A stretch of DNA of 64,000 nt from Paralvinella palmiformis (lineage: Eukaryota > Annelida > Polychaeta > Terebellida > Alvinellidae): the NCBI GenBank assembly GCA_025642065.1, contig JAODUP010000268.1, positions 356,001-420,000 of the forward strand, read 5' to 3'. Each line of letters begins with the position of its first letter. The stretch's first letter is position 1. Below the pieces are notes generated by a model that made no database searches, was not told where the DNA came from, and worked only from the letters and a program-made list of their open reading frames with translations. Made by a program: the position numbers and the translations under genes. Positions 1 to 11,344 of the stretch are shown here, in pieces.

Positions 1-300
1 TTGTTGACAATTTTGACTAGCGTAAGTGATGTCGACTTCCGGTTGTGTATCAATACTGTTTCTGCTAGTCGGGCGCAATATTCCTTTAACAGGAGATATT
101 GTATTGAGTAGATGTATCTCCTGTTTGGTCGCCACGATTTCAGTGGAGCTGATTATCCAACTGTTAGCCCCGGTAAGGTGTTTACACAGAGCTAACCGTC
201 TTGTTGTGGTGAAGGTAAACAACAATCAAGATGGCGGCGTTTTGGCGTCCTTGGTGACTGACTGATCCAAGTAGCAATACGCTTTTGTTGAAATGTATCT
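1..300 (+). promoter_or_regulatory. Possible housekeeping-type promoter or first exon at window edge
   Basis: The stretch is richer in CpG than the DNA after it. It carries an ETS-like ACTTCCGGTT near 34-43 and a perfect YY1-like AAGATGGCGG at 228-237. The ATG inside the YY1 site (231) opens a very short frame, MAAFWRPW then stop, which could be a first coding exon if the GT near 254 were a splice donor. ETS plus YY1 motifs close to a start codon are common at TATA-less promoters of mitochondrial and ribosomal genes. No downstream exon was recognised, so this is an inference from motifs only. Confidence 0.22.
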
Positions 301-510
301 TACAGATTCCTGGTAGTATTCTATTACTTTCTTTGTGCTTTTAACAGCTTCAGTATTTTTTTATTTATCAATTTAACTAAGTTTATCGGGATCGATATAG
401 ATTGCACATCCTTTTTCCACGCATACATTCTAAGCCTGTTGAGTGCTGACACCTGGAACATATGGCTGAGCGAGTCGGATTCGAACGAACTAATAACCTG
501 GATATTGGTA

Positions 511-790
511 GCGCAATAATAATAATAATGGCAGTTATTTTACATGGCTTAGCTGCCTCAAATAAGGGAGACGCAAATGGTATGTAATTTACTGCTTCAT
601 CATGGGAACTAATTGTTAATAAATTTAGAATTTACAATAAATGGCATATTCGGGGGGGGGGGGGAGCCCCTTGCCAGTTGCCTGGTTGGATGAAAAACTC
701 CTTCTACTATAGTGCCACGGCCGGGATTCGAACCTCCCGCACACCATGACCTCGTGCACAAAATGCTTGTAAATAATATTACGTGATAAA
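511..790 (-). mobile_element. tRNA-derived SINE, family A, copy 1
   Basis: Read on the minus strand, a tRNA-type B box (GGTTCGAATCCC, about 722-733) is followed by a body that ends in an ATT repeat, seen as AATAATAATAAT near 516-528 on the plus strand. The same body, including the TTGCCAGTTGCC block and the CCGGGATTCGAAC block, recurs at 53835-54150 in the same orientation. The A box is not clear, so the head is probably truncated or decayed. A 13-base G run lies inside it. Confidence 0.65.
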
Positions 791-2430
791 TAATGTAATA
801 ATGCTACTGTATATATCATCGAATAAAATTACTACTACTACTACTACAGAAGAACATTAGTTGTAACTTAGATAGGCGTCATTTATCTTCAGTTCACAAA
901 CATTGTATATAATGTAAATAATTGTCTTCAGTATATATTAACTTCGTTGATATTTCTCTGTCATAATAGATAGAATAGAAATAATGATGGGTACAAGTTC
1001 TGTAACATCAGATGTCATCAGCCAGGTAACTACCGGATTTAGTTCACGTCACTTATGACAGTCATATTTATCAGGATTTGCCTGACCTCTTCCTGGATAC
1101 CCATTTCGTTGATGGACGAAGTCTTGTTCTAAAATAGATCCTTTATAAGTTTAGCTTAAACACGTCTAATTAGTAATAAACATATTGTCATTATATATAT
1201 ATCACGGAAACTTTTCTGAAACTGACGTCAGTATTCATATACCCTTCAATAAAAATGTAGAACGTTATGATTGATATATAGTAACTCGTTCGCTTTGCTT
1301 TCGTTATATCTTAAAATACACCGTTAGTTGTAAAAATAACAAAAATGAAATAATATAATAACAATAATGTGTGACATTTATATAGCGCTCTATTCAGCTA
1401 GATAGCTGCTCTAAGGCGCTTTACAATATTATTATCCCTCACTCAGACCTCTTTCGACCAGCACACATCTAAACTCCCAAGGGAGCATACAACGCATGCT
1501 GCCATTATAAGTGCAAAGCGAAATGTATTAATGTTGTTGTTGATGTTGTTGTTATTGTTGTTGTTATCACAAAATTTGAATGAATCCAAACGCTATTCAC
1601 GTTATCACATCAATGGTCAATAATTGTAAACTGAATAAATCGGGTTTTTTACGTGTTTTTGTTTACTGCATTAACTTGCTAGATATTGGTATATTTTCGA
1701 CCCTTCATTATTCAATATTCAATATTCACACCTCGTTACAAAATAGTTCACTGGTAAAATATATAAGGTTCATTAACTATTTGGCTACTTTGATCAGATC
1801 AAAAGCAAACACATTTTGCCTGGATTTATGTATGTTATTAAAATATTATCGTCATTAAAAAACGCAATTGTTTTGTAAATTATGTTTCATTTGTTAAATT
1901 TCATTAAATCACATGCACACCACTCTCGCACAAATTCAGTGCACAAAAATATAAAACATAGATTCCTTCTCGCATAATAGTGATCATTGAGATCGATTCT
2001 TTTCGAAGATATTGGCGCTATACTATAGAAGTTTATTATTATTATTATTATTAACTTTAGGTAAGCTTCATGATAAATATCAGATATTACAACTTTGGGT
2101 CGGCGAAATCTATATCTATATAGAGAAATCTTAGAATACCATGTCAAACACTGCCTTTGATCATCTGACTGATGGTTATCTTTCCATTCACCTGTTACTT
2201 CTGTTACTTTCGGAAAGTAACTTTACTTTTTACTTGTAATTTTAAAATAATTTCAAAAGGTACTTTATCATAGAAATCGACACGTTATTACAAGATAGTA
2301 TTATTTCTTCTGCGAAATGTATACTTTCTGTCATCATAAATAGTTACCACCAGCGATAACATTATTTACCAAACTGGACTGGAGACCGATTTGAAGTGGG
2401 CCGAAATGAGCTGAATACCGATTTCACCCG
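790..2430. other. AT-rich intergenic DNA
   Basis: No gene is seen. Apart from the repeat at 1371-1525 there are short ACT, ATT and TTG triplet runs (826-847, 1530-1567, 2035-2052). The open frames at 1580-1858 and 1887-2147 show no protein-family pattern. Confidence 0.6.
1371..1525 (+). repeat. Interspersed repeat family B, copy 1
   Basis: Contains the blocks TTTATATAGCGCTCTATTCA, GCTGCTCTAAGGCGCTTTAC and CTCCCAAGGGAGCATACAAC. The same blocks occur in the same order at 62684-62838 and inverted at 4862-5000. An A/T triplet tract lies on the TATATAGCGC side in all three copies, as expected for the 3' tail of a SINE-like retroposon written in antisense. Motifs of this kind are widespread in marine invertebrate genomes. 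No tRNA head was found. Confidence 0.7.

Positions 2431-2432
<2 letters not shown>

Positions 2433-2499
<67 letters not shown>
2433..2499. repeat. Compound (TA)n(TG)n microsatellite
   Basis: An uninterrupted TA run of about 15 units passes directly into a TG run of about 18 units. Confidence 0.95.
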
Positions 2500-2500
<1 letters not shown>

Positions 2501-4020
2501 TGTATAATATTGATAATTAGTACTGCCATATTTGTGCTTTTTATATCTGAAATGTGTTATTATTATGCTATTTATCAATTCATATAAAACCTTTTTAAAG
2601 TTTGTATTAAGCATATGACATTTGTCCAAAATAATTGCAGCAATTGACCAGAAGTATTTATTTATCTGTGATTAATAATATTAGCATTATAAAACAATTG
2701 TTTTAATCTGTTATTTTTAACAATTACCTCTCCATATATGTTCTTCATATATGTTCTCCACATTAGCCTAAGCGATGTCGAAAGAGGTGACTAAAAGTAA
2801 GTGTCACTATTTTATCTTTATTATGCCAATGTTAGTATGATAGTGAATAAGATACTATTGGTCTCGGAGAAGAACAAAACAAACATATACACAGATCATA
2901 TATTAATGATAAATTGAAACATTAATACATCAATAAAGAAATGGTTTTAGAATTAAAGTACAAACTCCAAGTTTTAGCAAAATGGAAAGAGAAAAATTAA
3001 AGAACCGATAATTATTTTCATGACGAATGGCGCAGATTTAGATCAAAATACAAAGAAATCAGCAAAGAATGTCCTAGATACAGACTGACGGACATGAGCA
3101 ACTGAACATTTAACCGATTATTACAACCCTAGAGCTACCGGCCTGTATATTATGACTTGTAACACATCAATAAAACATAGGATTAGATTAGCTGATGATC
3201 TAACTACAGGTATTATCTTATCACTGTACCCATCTTCCAATATGGCAAATAGGCTGATATGTCAGAAATCAGAGCGAGGTTATTATCAATTATACACAAA
3301 CAGATATCATGGTAACTTGAACAATTCAGCAACATTCAACTCTTCATCAGTAAGTATTAAAATTGATCTTTTTGTTATCATTCGATGAAGACTAAAACCT
3401 AATACAAAACAATCTTTCGTTCGATCATCAGCGGAAATACGCAACAGTTCTGTTAGAAATGATAACATAAACAAAAATATTAATAACCAAAATAAAATCC
3501 CAACAGATGAACATTTTATGAATAGACAAACAAATATGATATTGAACGGACTCACTATGTAGGGCATGTTGAAGCACATAATAGTAATCTATTTTTATGT
3601 TAAATTGTTATAAATATGTACATATTAAAAGAAACATTTACATTATATCAGCAGACCGGATGTTAATTATCGATAATATGGATTATTATAACATGGAGAT
3701 GCTGAGAAGAAGCCTCATAGTTTTATCATTTTATCATATTGTGTATACAAATGGTCAGTTTTTGTGTTAATCCGACTTTTTCATGCACCAAATGAGGCTA
3801 ATATTAGGCTTCAATGACAATATCCAGCCAGAAAGTGTAACATAACACAATATTTGGTATAACGGATAAAACACCATTTAAATTGTCTGTCAGCTGACAA
3901 ATACATTAACCTTACTAAACCACTGAGTCTAGGTACAGTGAATCTGACAGATATTGTGTCAACAAAAGAAGTGACAGCTAAATGTGATAAGTCTGGCGCT
4001 GAATAACACAGGCAAGCACA
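2500..4020. other. Intergenic DNA without recognisable gene
   Basis: AT-rich. The open frames at 3152-3388 and 3307-3579 overlap on opposite strands and show no family motif. Nothing else stands out. Confidence 0.55.
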
Positions 4021-4125
4021 CGCGCGCGCGCACACACAGATAGAGAGAGAGGATTAGAGAAAAATGTACACAAACTAACACACAAACTAACACACACATA
4101 CACCAAACACACACACCCCAGACAT
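4018..4125. repeat. CA/CG-rich simple repeat
   Basis: Alternating CGCGCG, CACACA and AGAGAG followed by CAAACTAACACA repeats. It abuts the tRNA-like head at 4130-4203. Confidence 0.8.
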
Positions 4126-4129
4126 AGCT

Positions 4130-4203
4130 TGTTATAGGTTTGAACTGAGGTGCTAACGATCTAGGACTAACTGCTCTACCAGTTACACCATGGAGTGCCC
4201 TGA
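4130..4203 (-). mobile_element. tRNA-like SINE head
   Basis: On the minus strand an A-box-like TGGTGTAACTGGTAGAGCA is followed about 40 bases later by a B-box-like CAGTTCAAACC, the layout of a tRNA-derived pol III promoter. Mispaired stems and the adjoining CA-rich tract fit a SINE remnant better than a working tRNA gene. Confidence 0.55.
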
Positions 4204-4285
4204 ATGAATTAAACATATTGTTAGTTTTGTAATTTCGTCGAATTTCGTATTTACACTTATAATTGTATGTATTTTTACTGGGTGC

Positions 4286-4333
4286 GTGTGTGTGTGTGTG
4301 TGTGCGTGCGTGTGTGTGTGTGTGTGTGTGTGT
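4286..4333. repeat. (GT)n microsatellite
   Basis: About 24 GT units with a few GC interruptions. Confidence 0.95.
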
Positions 4334-4861
4334 CATACACATCAAACACAGTAGGTTTAGAACTCCAAGAAATGTTAGTTGGGCTGATACCTTACTACAT
4401 TGTTCTATGTGTTATTTCTTACCAGTTTATATATATTTTTTGATGATTGTTTTTATATAAAACTTGAGAAATGATACGAACACGTTATACCCAAAACCTA
4501 ATAATGTTGACGATTAATAAACTCTTGTTTTCTTTGTCTAGAGAACTACGGCTGCTAACATCTGATTTGATTATGGCGTCAGTATTTTTGATATATTTTG
4601 GCAAGAAAGGTTTTGGCGACTGACACGAATCACACACGCCGTGACTCATCGAAATATTTTTCCATCGGGAAGTTTCTGAAAAGGGGCGTGTGATTTACCA
4701 TTTCAAGGAGTCTCTAAATAAACTTTTTGTTTAGAAGAATATTATGGTATCATATGATGAGTATCCTTTGATGTCACAAATACTGCGGTTAATAACTTAT
4801 TTCTAGGATCATTGGATATGATGCTGTAATCTATCGAGATGATCTGCGTTACATCATTCAT

Positions 4862-5000
4862 ATGTATACTCCCTTGGGAGTTGAGATATGTGCTGGGTGG
4901 AAACAGGTCCGAGTCAGGGATAATAATATTGTAAATAATATTGTAAAGCGCCTTAGAGCAGCTTCTAGCTGAAGAGGGCGCTATATAAATATCACATATT
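4862..5000 (-). repeat. Interspersed repeat family B, copy 2
   Basis: Reverse complement of the 1371-1525 element: CTCCCTTGGGAGTTGAGATA, then TAAAGCGCCTTAGAGCAGC and GCGCTATATAAATATCAC. It runs straight into the TTA array at 4997-5082, which would be its 3' tail. Confidence 0.7.
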
Positions 5001-5004
5001 ATTA

Positions 5005-5082
<78 letters not shown>
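4997..5082. repeat. (TTA)n microsatellite
   Basis: About 27 uninterrupted ATT/TTA units. On the minus strand it reads as polyasparagine, but it is simply the expanded tail of the family B copy beside it. Confidence 0.95.
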
Positions 5083-5084
<2 letters not shown>

Positions 5085-5589
5085 CTATCAAATCTAGATA
5101 ATATACGACAAAATTGTATCATTTTATCAACATATCAACAATTATAAAGAGTTTTTAAGTATGTCGTTTTTAAATGTTACGCCGATAGATTCATACTCAA
5201 CCATCAGAGGGAATATCCACTACACGACCACGAAAGTCTCTTTATGTACTCACAAATGTATTTTATTGACTCACAAAATGAGAATACTTCAAACACAGTA
5301 GTCGCTGAAATAAATAACATAGTGAATACCATCAAATCAGCAATGACGTGACAGACCTTGCTGCATGCAGCTTTACTGTGATAAGCCATGACAACAGATA
5401 CCTTGAGAGCGACACCTGTCAGTGATCACTCTATCCTTCAGTTTGTGAAGTTAATCTCGGGATGACTGATCCGGAGGAGATAACACGGATAATTCTCTAT
5501 ATGACCTCAAATAGATGAAACATCCTTAATCATATCCAGTTACAATAAATGGAAGCCTACCATCACAAGACATTTTAACACTTCTATGA
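5083..5589. other. Intergenic DNA
   Basis: No gene or repeat recognised. Confidence 0.5.
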
Positions 5590-6110
5590 TAAGACTTCTG
5601 TGACATTATTATATAAGTGACTTTCGTGACATTATTATATAAGTGACTTCCATGACATTATTGTATAAGTGACTTCTGTGACATTATTATATAAGTGACT
5701 TCCGCGACATTATTGTATAAGTGACTTCTGTGACATTATTATATAAGTGACCTCCGTGACATTATTGTATAAGTGACTTCTGTGACATTATTATATAAGT
5801 GACTTCCGTGACATTATTGTATAAGTGATTACTGTGACATTATTATATAAGTGACCTCCGTGACATTATTGTATAAGTGACTTCTATGGCATTATTATAT
5901 AAGTGACCTCCGTGACATTATTGTATAAGTGACTTCTGTGACATTATTATATAAGTGACCTCCGTGACATTATTGTATAAGTGACTTCTGTGACATTATT
6001 ATATAAGTGACCTCCGTGACATTATTGTATAAGTGACTTCTGTGACATTATTATATAAGTGACCTCCGTGACATTATTGTATAAGTGACTTCTGTGACAT
6101 TATTATAGTA
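5590..6110. repeat. 26-bp minisatellite with 52-bp dimer structure
   Basis: About 20 copies of a 26-base unit, GTGACATTATTATATAAGTG plus six bases. Two variants alternate through most of the array: ATTATATAAGTGACCTCC and ATTGTATAAGTGACTTCT. The true period is therefore 52 bases. Divergence is very low, so the array expanded recently. Confidence 0.95.
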
Positions 6111-6254
6111 TGTGATATTTTTATATATAGATGATATTATTGACTTATTGTTTTAAATTATCTTTGTGTACTAGGAACATCTCTGACAACATAAAACAAT
6201 AGCCGCAGATAAATATAGGAAGACAATGGTTCCGTTCGATGTCCAGAAACACTA

Positions 6255-6360
6255 TAAACTGTACGTGACGTACATGACTTACGTGACGTGACGTACATGA
6301 TATTGCGTATATGACGTAAATGACGTACGTGACGTGGCGTACATGACTTAGATGACATAC
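6255..6360. repeat. Degenerate TGACGTACA array (CRE-like motif cluster)
   Basis: About eleven degenerate copies of a roughly 9-base unit. At least five contain TGACGT, the CREB/ATF half site. It reads as a short minisatellite rather than a proven regulatory element. Confidence 0.6.
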
Positions 6361-6599
6361 ACTCCAGGCTCTTGCAAGTAAAGCACTGTCTGATAAACAA
6401 TATTATCAGTCAATGGTCATCTTCATTTATCTGTAGCGCGATCTGTAAAGACACATAAATCTTTGAACTCTATCAACAACAACAACAACAGTTAATTTAT
6501 TTGTGCTTCTTGAACATGGAATTAAAACTTCTGGAAGATCCATTACATCAGATGTTTCGTCACCGAATGTACTTTTGTGCATTTATAAAATAGATGAAG

Positions 6600-6765
6600 A
6601 TGATGATGATGATTGATGTTTTACGGGCCGAGCGACCTTCAAGGGTAATGAAGCGAAGTCAAAGATGAAACAACCTTCAGATGCCCACGCCGGGATTAGA
6701 ACACGGGTATTAGTGATCTGTGGTCCAACACGCTACCGCTAGACCATGGAAGCACCCTATAACAT
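6600..6765 (-). mobile_element. tRNA-derived SINE, family C, copy 1 (full head)
   Basis: On the minus strand the head begins GGTGCTTCCATGGTCTAGCG, with A box TGGTCTAGCGGT. A B box (TGTTCTAATCCC) follows about 40 bases later. The body contains TCATCTTTGACTTCGCTTC and GGTCGCTCGGCCC and ends in an ATC triplet tail, seen as GATGATGATGATGATT at 6600-6616. Related copies are at 28005-28135, 33150-33312 and 38390-38520. Confidence 0.75.
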
Positions 6766-6850
6766 GGAGGAAATACCAGAACATAAATATCTTAAGTTGA
6801 TGTATGGGGGGGGGGGTATTTAAAAAAAAAATTCATCAGATTCTGATCAA

Positions 6851-7403
6851 TTAAAAGGACAGTTCATCCTCAGAAAATATTTCTTAAATAGGTAATGCTT
6901 AGAACAGTAACCAAAAATAATATAATCACGAAATATACCTGATATCATGGAAATGGGAAATAATCAAAATTACTGGAGGGCCATCATTACGTCTGCACCG
7001 GAAGCTAGATTCGAAGGCGGAAAGAAGAAAGCTCAAATCATCTTCCTCTTCTAAGGTTCCTTCTGGCTCAAACTGATATGGTTGTATATCATTCATGACA
7101 TAATTTTAACAAGATAATTGCGTTTTGTTCTGGAATAATTCTTTGCTCACACTTGTTTACATGCTTTTGTACAGGCTTTACAGACTTCCTGTCAAACTGT
7201 TGCGTTCAAGTGACGTCAGCATTCAGAAGCTTCCGGTTTCTGTCTAGCTTAAAAATGGCGGCGCCCACAGGCCATTAAAAGTTGATTAATCAGCACTTTG
7301 AACTGGATTATTTAATGTGTGGGTGATTGTTTTCTCATTTTGACATCATTTATTATATTTGTGAGTCCTGAAAATTTGAAATGAAGGTAGACTAACCCTT
7401 TAA
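6851..7403 (-). mobile_element. TTAA-flanked MITE, family D, copy 1
   Basis: Starts TTAAAAGGACAGTTCATCCT and ends GGTAGACTAACCCTTTAA, giving imperfect terminal inverted repeats inside TTAA. The internal blocks match the copy at 48503-48961 in opposite orientation: TCAGCACTTTGAACTGGATT, ATGGCGGCGCCCACAGGCCA and CTTGTTTACATGC. No transposase frame is present, so it is non-autonomous. The TTAA flanks recall piggyBac-type targets; a 3-bp TAA or TTA target would instead suggest PIF/Harbinger. Confidence 0.8.
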
Positions 7404-7474
7404 GTATCCCATTAAGTATCCCATAACAATTTGGTGGAATTACTAGTGACAATTTATTAGGACAGTTCTCTTTA

Positions 7475-7690
7475 ATGGTGTCATGTATCACATACCCGTT
7501 GTTAGTGTCATATATCACATACCCGTTGTTAGTGTCATATATCACATACCCGTTGTTAGTATCATATATCACATACCCGTTGTTAGTATCATATATCACA
7601 TACCCGTTGTTAGTGTCATATATCACATACCCGTTGTTAGTGTCATATATCACATACCCGTTGTTAGTGTCATGTGTGATCCGTTGTTGT
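7475..7690. repeat. 27-bp minisatellite
   Basis: About seven nearly identical copies of GTCATATATCACATACCCGT plus TGTTAGT, passing at the right end into the GT array. Because 27 is divisible by three, all frames stay open and give repetitive conceptual proteins on both strands; these are not taken as genes. Confidence 0.95.
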
Positions 7691-7725
7691 ATCATGTGTG
7701 ATCGTTGTTGTGTATGTTCATCGTT

Positions 7726-7868
<143 letters not shown>

Positions 7869-7879
7869 TGAGAGATATA

Positions 7880-9240
7880 TATATATGACATAATTAAAGA
7901 CTTCGGTGTAAAACAACATTGCGACGACATTCAAAGTAAGAAAGTAACACTTACCAATAGTTCTGATAAATTTACTTTGTCACAAGTAAGAGTACAGACA
8001 CACAGCAAATGTTTGAAGCCACAATTTGTTTTAGAAATTACAAAATCTATACAGTATAATAATCAGAAGCTCTTTCATTCATTTCATATACATTTAGTTA
8101 TTTAAAAACAGATTACTTATAATATGATGTATTGGGGGAGAAATAAACAATTTAACAGTCAAATGTTCGATAATCTTTCAAAAAAAAATTAAACGACGTC
8201 ATCGAGCACGTGATATATCTCAGGATAAGACAATTTATTTATTGTTAGAGAATCTTCTTTGACGACTTCAGTTTTGATGTCATTTTACAAATTTTTAATT
8301 CAAAATGAGGATCTGGGTTTGGGCAAGATCATGTGGGTTCTGGATCTCCTGATGTCTTCGTTAAAGATATGGATAAGATAATGATTTGAGGGGGGGGCGC
8401 TGTTGGCGATCACCAAAAACGTTCTGAAATATTTGTAGGAGATTATGAAAATGATAATGCAATGTTTGTTATTTGTCATCTACTATTATAAGTTCACAAA
8501 CACCTTGACCCACAATATGTCACCATAACCATACAGAAACGTTACTTGATGTGATGTAAACAAAACAAATTCAACGACAGCATGACAACTTCATCTTCTT
8601 TACCTCACCAAATTCTCATTCGATATCATCACGCCTAAGTCTTATCTAGATTTCACTCACTATCTCACTCCAATTGTTTTCATTTAAACAAACGTATTTT
8701 GGGGCAGTCCCCCCCCCCCGCCCGCTGATTCAAGGCTTCTTCCTATGATCCTCTCCCTTAAGACATCTTTAAGTCGATTTTTATGAGAAATGCAAGTGGG
8801 TGCTCTCATTCCACACACAAATACACGTTTGATAGGAAAAGTTCCAACCGAGTCACAGTCTCTGTCACTTATTTTAAGACTTCACCCAAAATCTGGGCAG
8901 CCATCATGGGTTATTTGATCCCAGCAGGAATAGTCCTGCTCCCATAAGGTTACGACTCATGATGATGATGATGATGATGATGGTGATGATGACGAACTGT
9001 TGTATCTATTTCCCAAGAACTAGACTATTTCCATATTAATTTTGCCGACTACACCTTGCCATAATCTAACCTATAACTGGTTAACATCTTGATATTAAAA
9101 TAGGTTTGGGTGTTTACGTCACGGGCTTCGTCTTATCAAATGGAATCATATCCTTTCTGGGACCGAATGATATTCAGCTTTCTGTATTCAGTAGTTATTT
9201 TGCCTTTTCATTTTCAATTAATTAAACAAATTACTGATAT
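7880..9240. other. Intergenic DNA
   Basis: No gene is recognised. There is a GAT triplet run at 8959-8990 whose left flank (about 8720-8958) could be another retroposon body, and poly-G and poly-C runs at 8390-8397 and 8708-8717. Confidence 0.5.
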
Positions 9241-9242
9241 AT

Positions 9243-9313
9243 AGTACAGGTAGTACAGGTAGTACAGGTAGTACAGGTAGTACAGGTAGTACAGATAGTA
9301 CAGGTAGTACAGG
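9243..9313. repeat. 9-bp tandem repeat
   Basis: About eight copies of GTACAGGTA. They are followed by TCGTAAGTCG-type motifs repeated loosely to 9470. Confidence 0.9.
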
Positions 9314-9724
9314 TCCGACCGGTCGTAAGTTGATCTGGTCGTAAGTCGGACTATGTCATAATTACCTTACCTATATTATATTGTGTAACTATATTATAAT
9401 CATCTTTAAGTCGTACAGTCGGTCGTAAAGTCGAAGACTCGTAGGTTGAGTAAGTCGTAAGTCGACGACTACCTGTACTTCTTTATATAAAGGTTAAAAG
9501 GGCGTTATAAACGCCGTGGTTAGGGTTTAAGTCACGTTGTTATCTGTGTTTGTGAGATGTTCCAGATTGAATCCCGGGAGAGTCTCCAATAAGTCGCATT
9601 TTTCAGGTGAGACCTAGTGCTGGGGTGAAAGAAAATACTCAATCTGTAACAAGCTACTCCTGATACTAATATATTAAAAGATTTGTCGAAAAGATCAACG
9701 CATTTTCTGGTGACAGCCATTTTT

Positions 9725-9880
9725 CAATAGTGACGTGTGCATGCGTGCGCGTGCGCGCTCGCACGCGTGTGTGTGTCACTAAAGAATATTTATCTTTGAT
9801 CCAAATTGAATTGTTGATTGTTCTAAATTATGGTATCCAACTTCATGTATATTTTATATCCAAGTGCCATTTCGTGGAAC
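9725..9880. repeat. GCGCGTGT tract plus short interspersed repeat, copy 1
   Basis: A purine-pyrimidine alternating GTGCGCGTGCGCGC tract is followed by the block TTCTAAATTATGGTATCCAA and TTTTATATCCAAGT. The same blocks follow a GTGCGCGC tract at 15655-15775, so tract and block spread together. Confidence 0.6.
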
Positions 9881-10640
9881 TAAACCCCTTCATTTTGTGA
9901 ATCTGAAGCTTCGCCTTTATATAAGGAATGGTCTTTTTTTACTGAGTGAGAAACTTTAATATTTCTATCAACAACAAAATAGTTAAAGTTAGAAATAGAT
10001 ATCGCTTGTGTTATTTTTGAGAAATTAAGTGAAGATATATTTAATTTTGGGGAAAAGGACCGAACGTTAGATATCTTCGAGTAATGACAACATTAAATTA
10101 TTAAATTACGTCATTCCAAAAATAGGTTGGAAACAAGATTAACAAGCTTAATTAATTTAAAGAAGAGATCGATTAAATTAATTGGTCAAGAAAATCATAG
10201 GGAGATTATAATTACCCATTCCTTACTAAATATTTTTAGATATTTTAACACTTATTTTCTTATATTCCGCATTTATTATTCGGGATAGAACACTAGATAA
10301 TGATAATACCGCTTTAACTGCCACGAGTACAGTTATAATTGTGTATACCAGATATCGGGATCTGTGAGATATAAGAGTTGTTAAGAGCAAGTATTGGCTG
10401 ATACCTGTACATTATTGTTACATCATAACGCATCAACTTATTATATTATATTATCATATTACAATTAATTTCTTGCTCTTATCTAAAATATAGTTCTAAT
10501 ACAAACATGAATCGTACTTAACTGTTGCAGAATTACCAATATATAACATATCCGATGATCACCAGATGTCACTGTTGTACTCTAGTTGCACTTTAATAGC
10601 TAAATTTGTTTTGAAAAGTTAACTAAAGATCAACAGTTAA
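9880..10640. other. AT-rich intergenic DNA
   Basis: Nothing recognised. Confidence 0.5.
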
Positions 10641-11340
10641 AATCAATACAGAACATGCAAATATAACACAGAACACAGAGAACACATTACAGAACATTGA
10701 ACATAGAACACAGAGCAGTGAAAACAGAATATAAAACTTAAGAGAATAGCTCTTAGAACAGAGCACAGAGACAACAAACTATAGAACAAAGAACACAAAA
10801 GACAGACTACATACATGTACCTCGGACTACAGACAACAGGCTACACATTTCAGGCTACATGCCACATACCACAGGCTACAGACCACCGACTACGTGCCAC
10901 AGACTACATGCTACAGACTACAGGTCACAGACTACCCGTTACAGACCACTGGTTACAGACCACAGGCCACGAACTGCATGACACAGACAACATGCCACAA
11001 ACCATAGGCTAGAGGCTACAAACTACTAACCACAGAACAAACAAACAAACATGGAACACAGACCACATCAAATAAACTGAATTCAATAAAACACAGAATA
11101 TACACAGACCATAACCTACAAAACATAGGTCGCGAAACACAGACTATAAATCACAGGTTACAATCCACAGGTTACAGACCCCAAACTACAAACCAGCGAA
11201 CAAATAAGCATGGAGCACTGACCCCAACACACAAACCGTAGACAATAAAACACAGATAATAGAGTACAACCCACAGAACATAAGTCGCGAAACACAGGCT
11301 ATTTACCACAGGATACAGACCACAGGCTAAATGCTGGTGA
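10640..11340. repeat. Degenerate ACAGACTACAGG-type repeat block
   Basis: Roughly 700 bases of loosely repeated 7- to 10-base words such as ACAGAACACAG, ACAGACTACAGG and CCACAGGCTACA. It is strand-asymmetric, with C and A on the plus strand and few G. Divergence is high, so this looks like an old minisatellite. The frame at 10815-11012 is a by-product. Confidence 0.75.
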
Positions 11341-11344
11341 GTTT

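Noticed and set aside
4130..4203. Functional tRNA gene.
   Set aside because: A and B boxes are present but the acceptor and anticodon stems do not pair well, so a SINE head is more likely.
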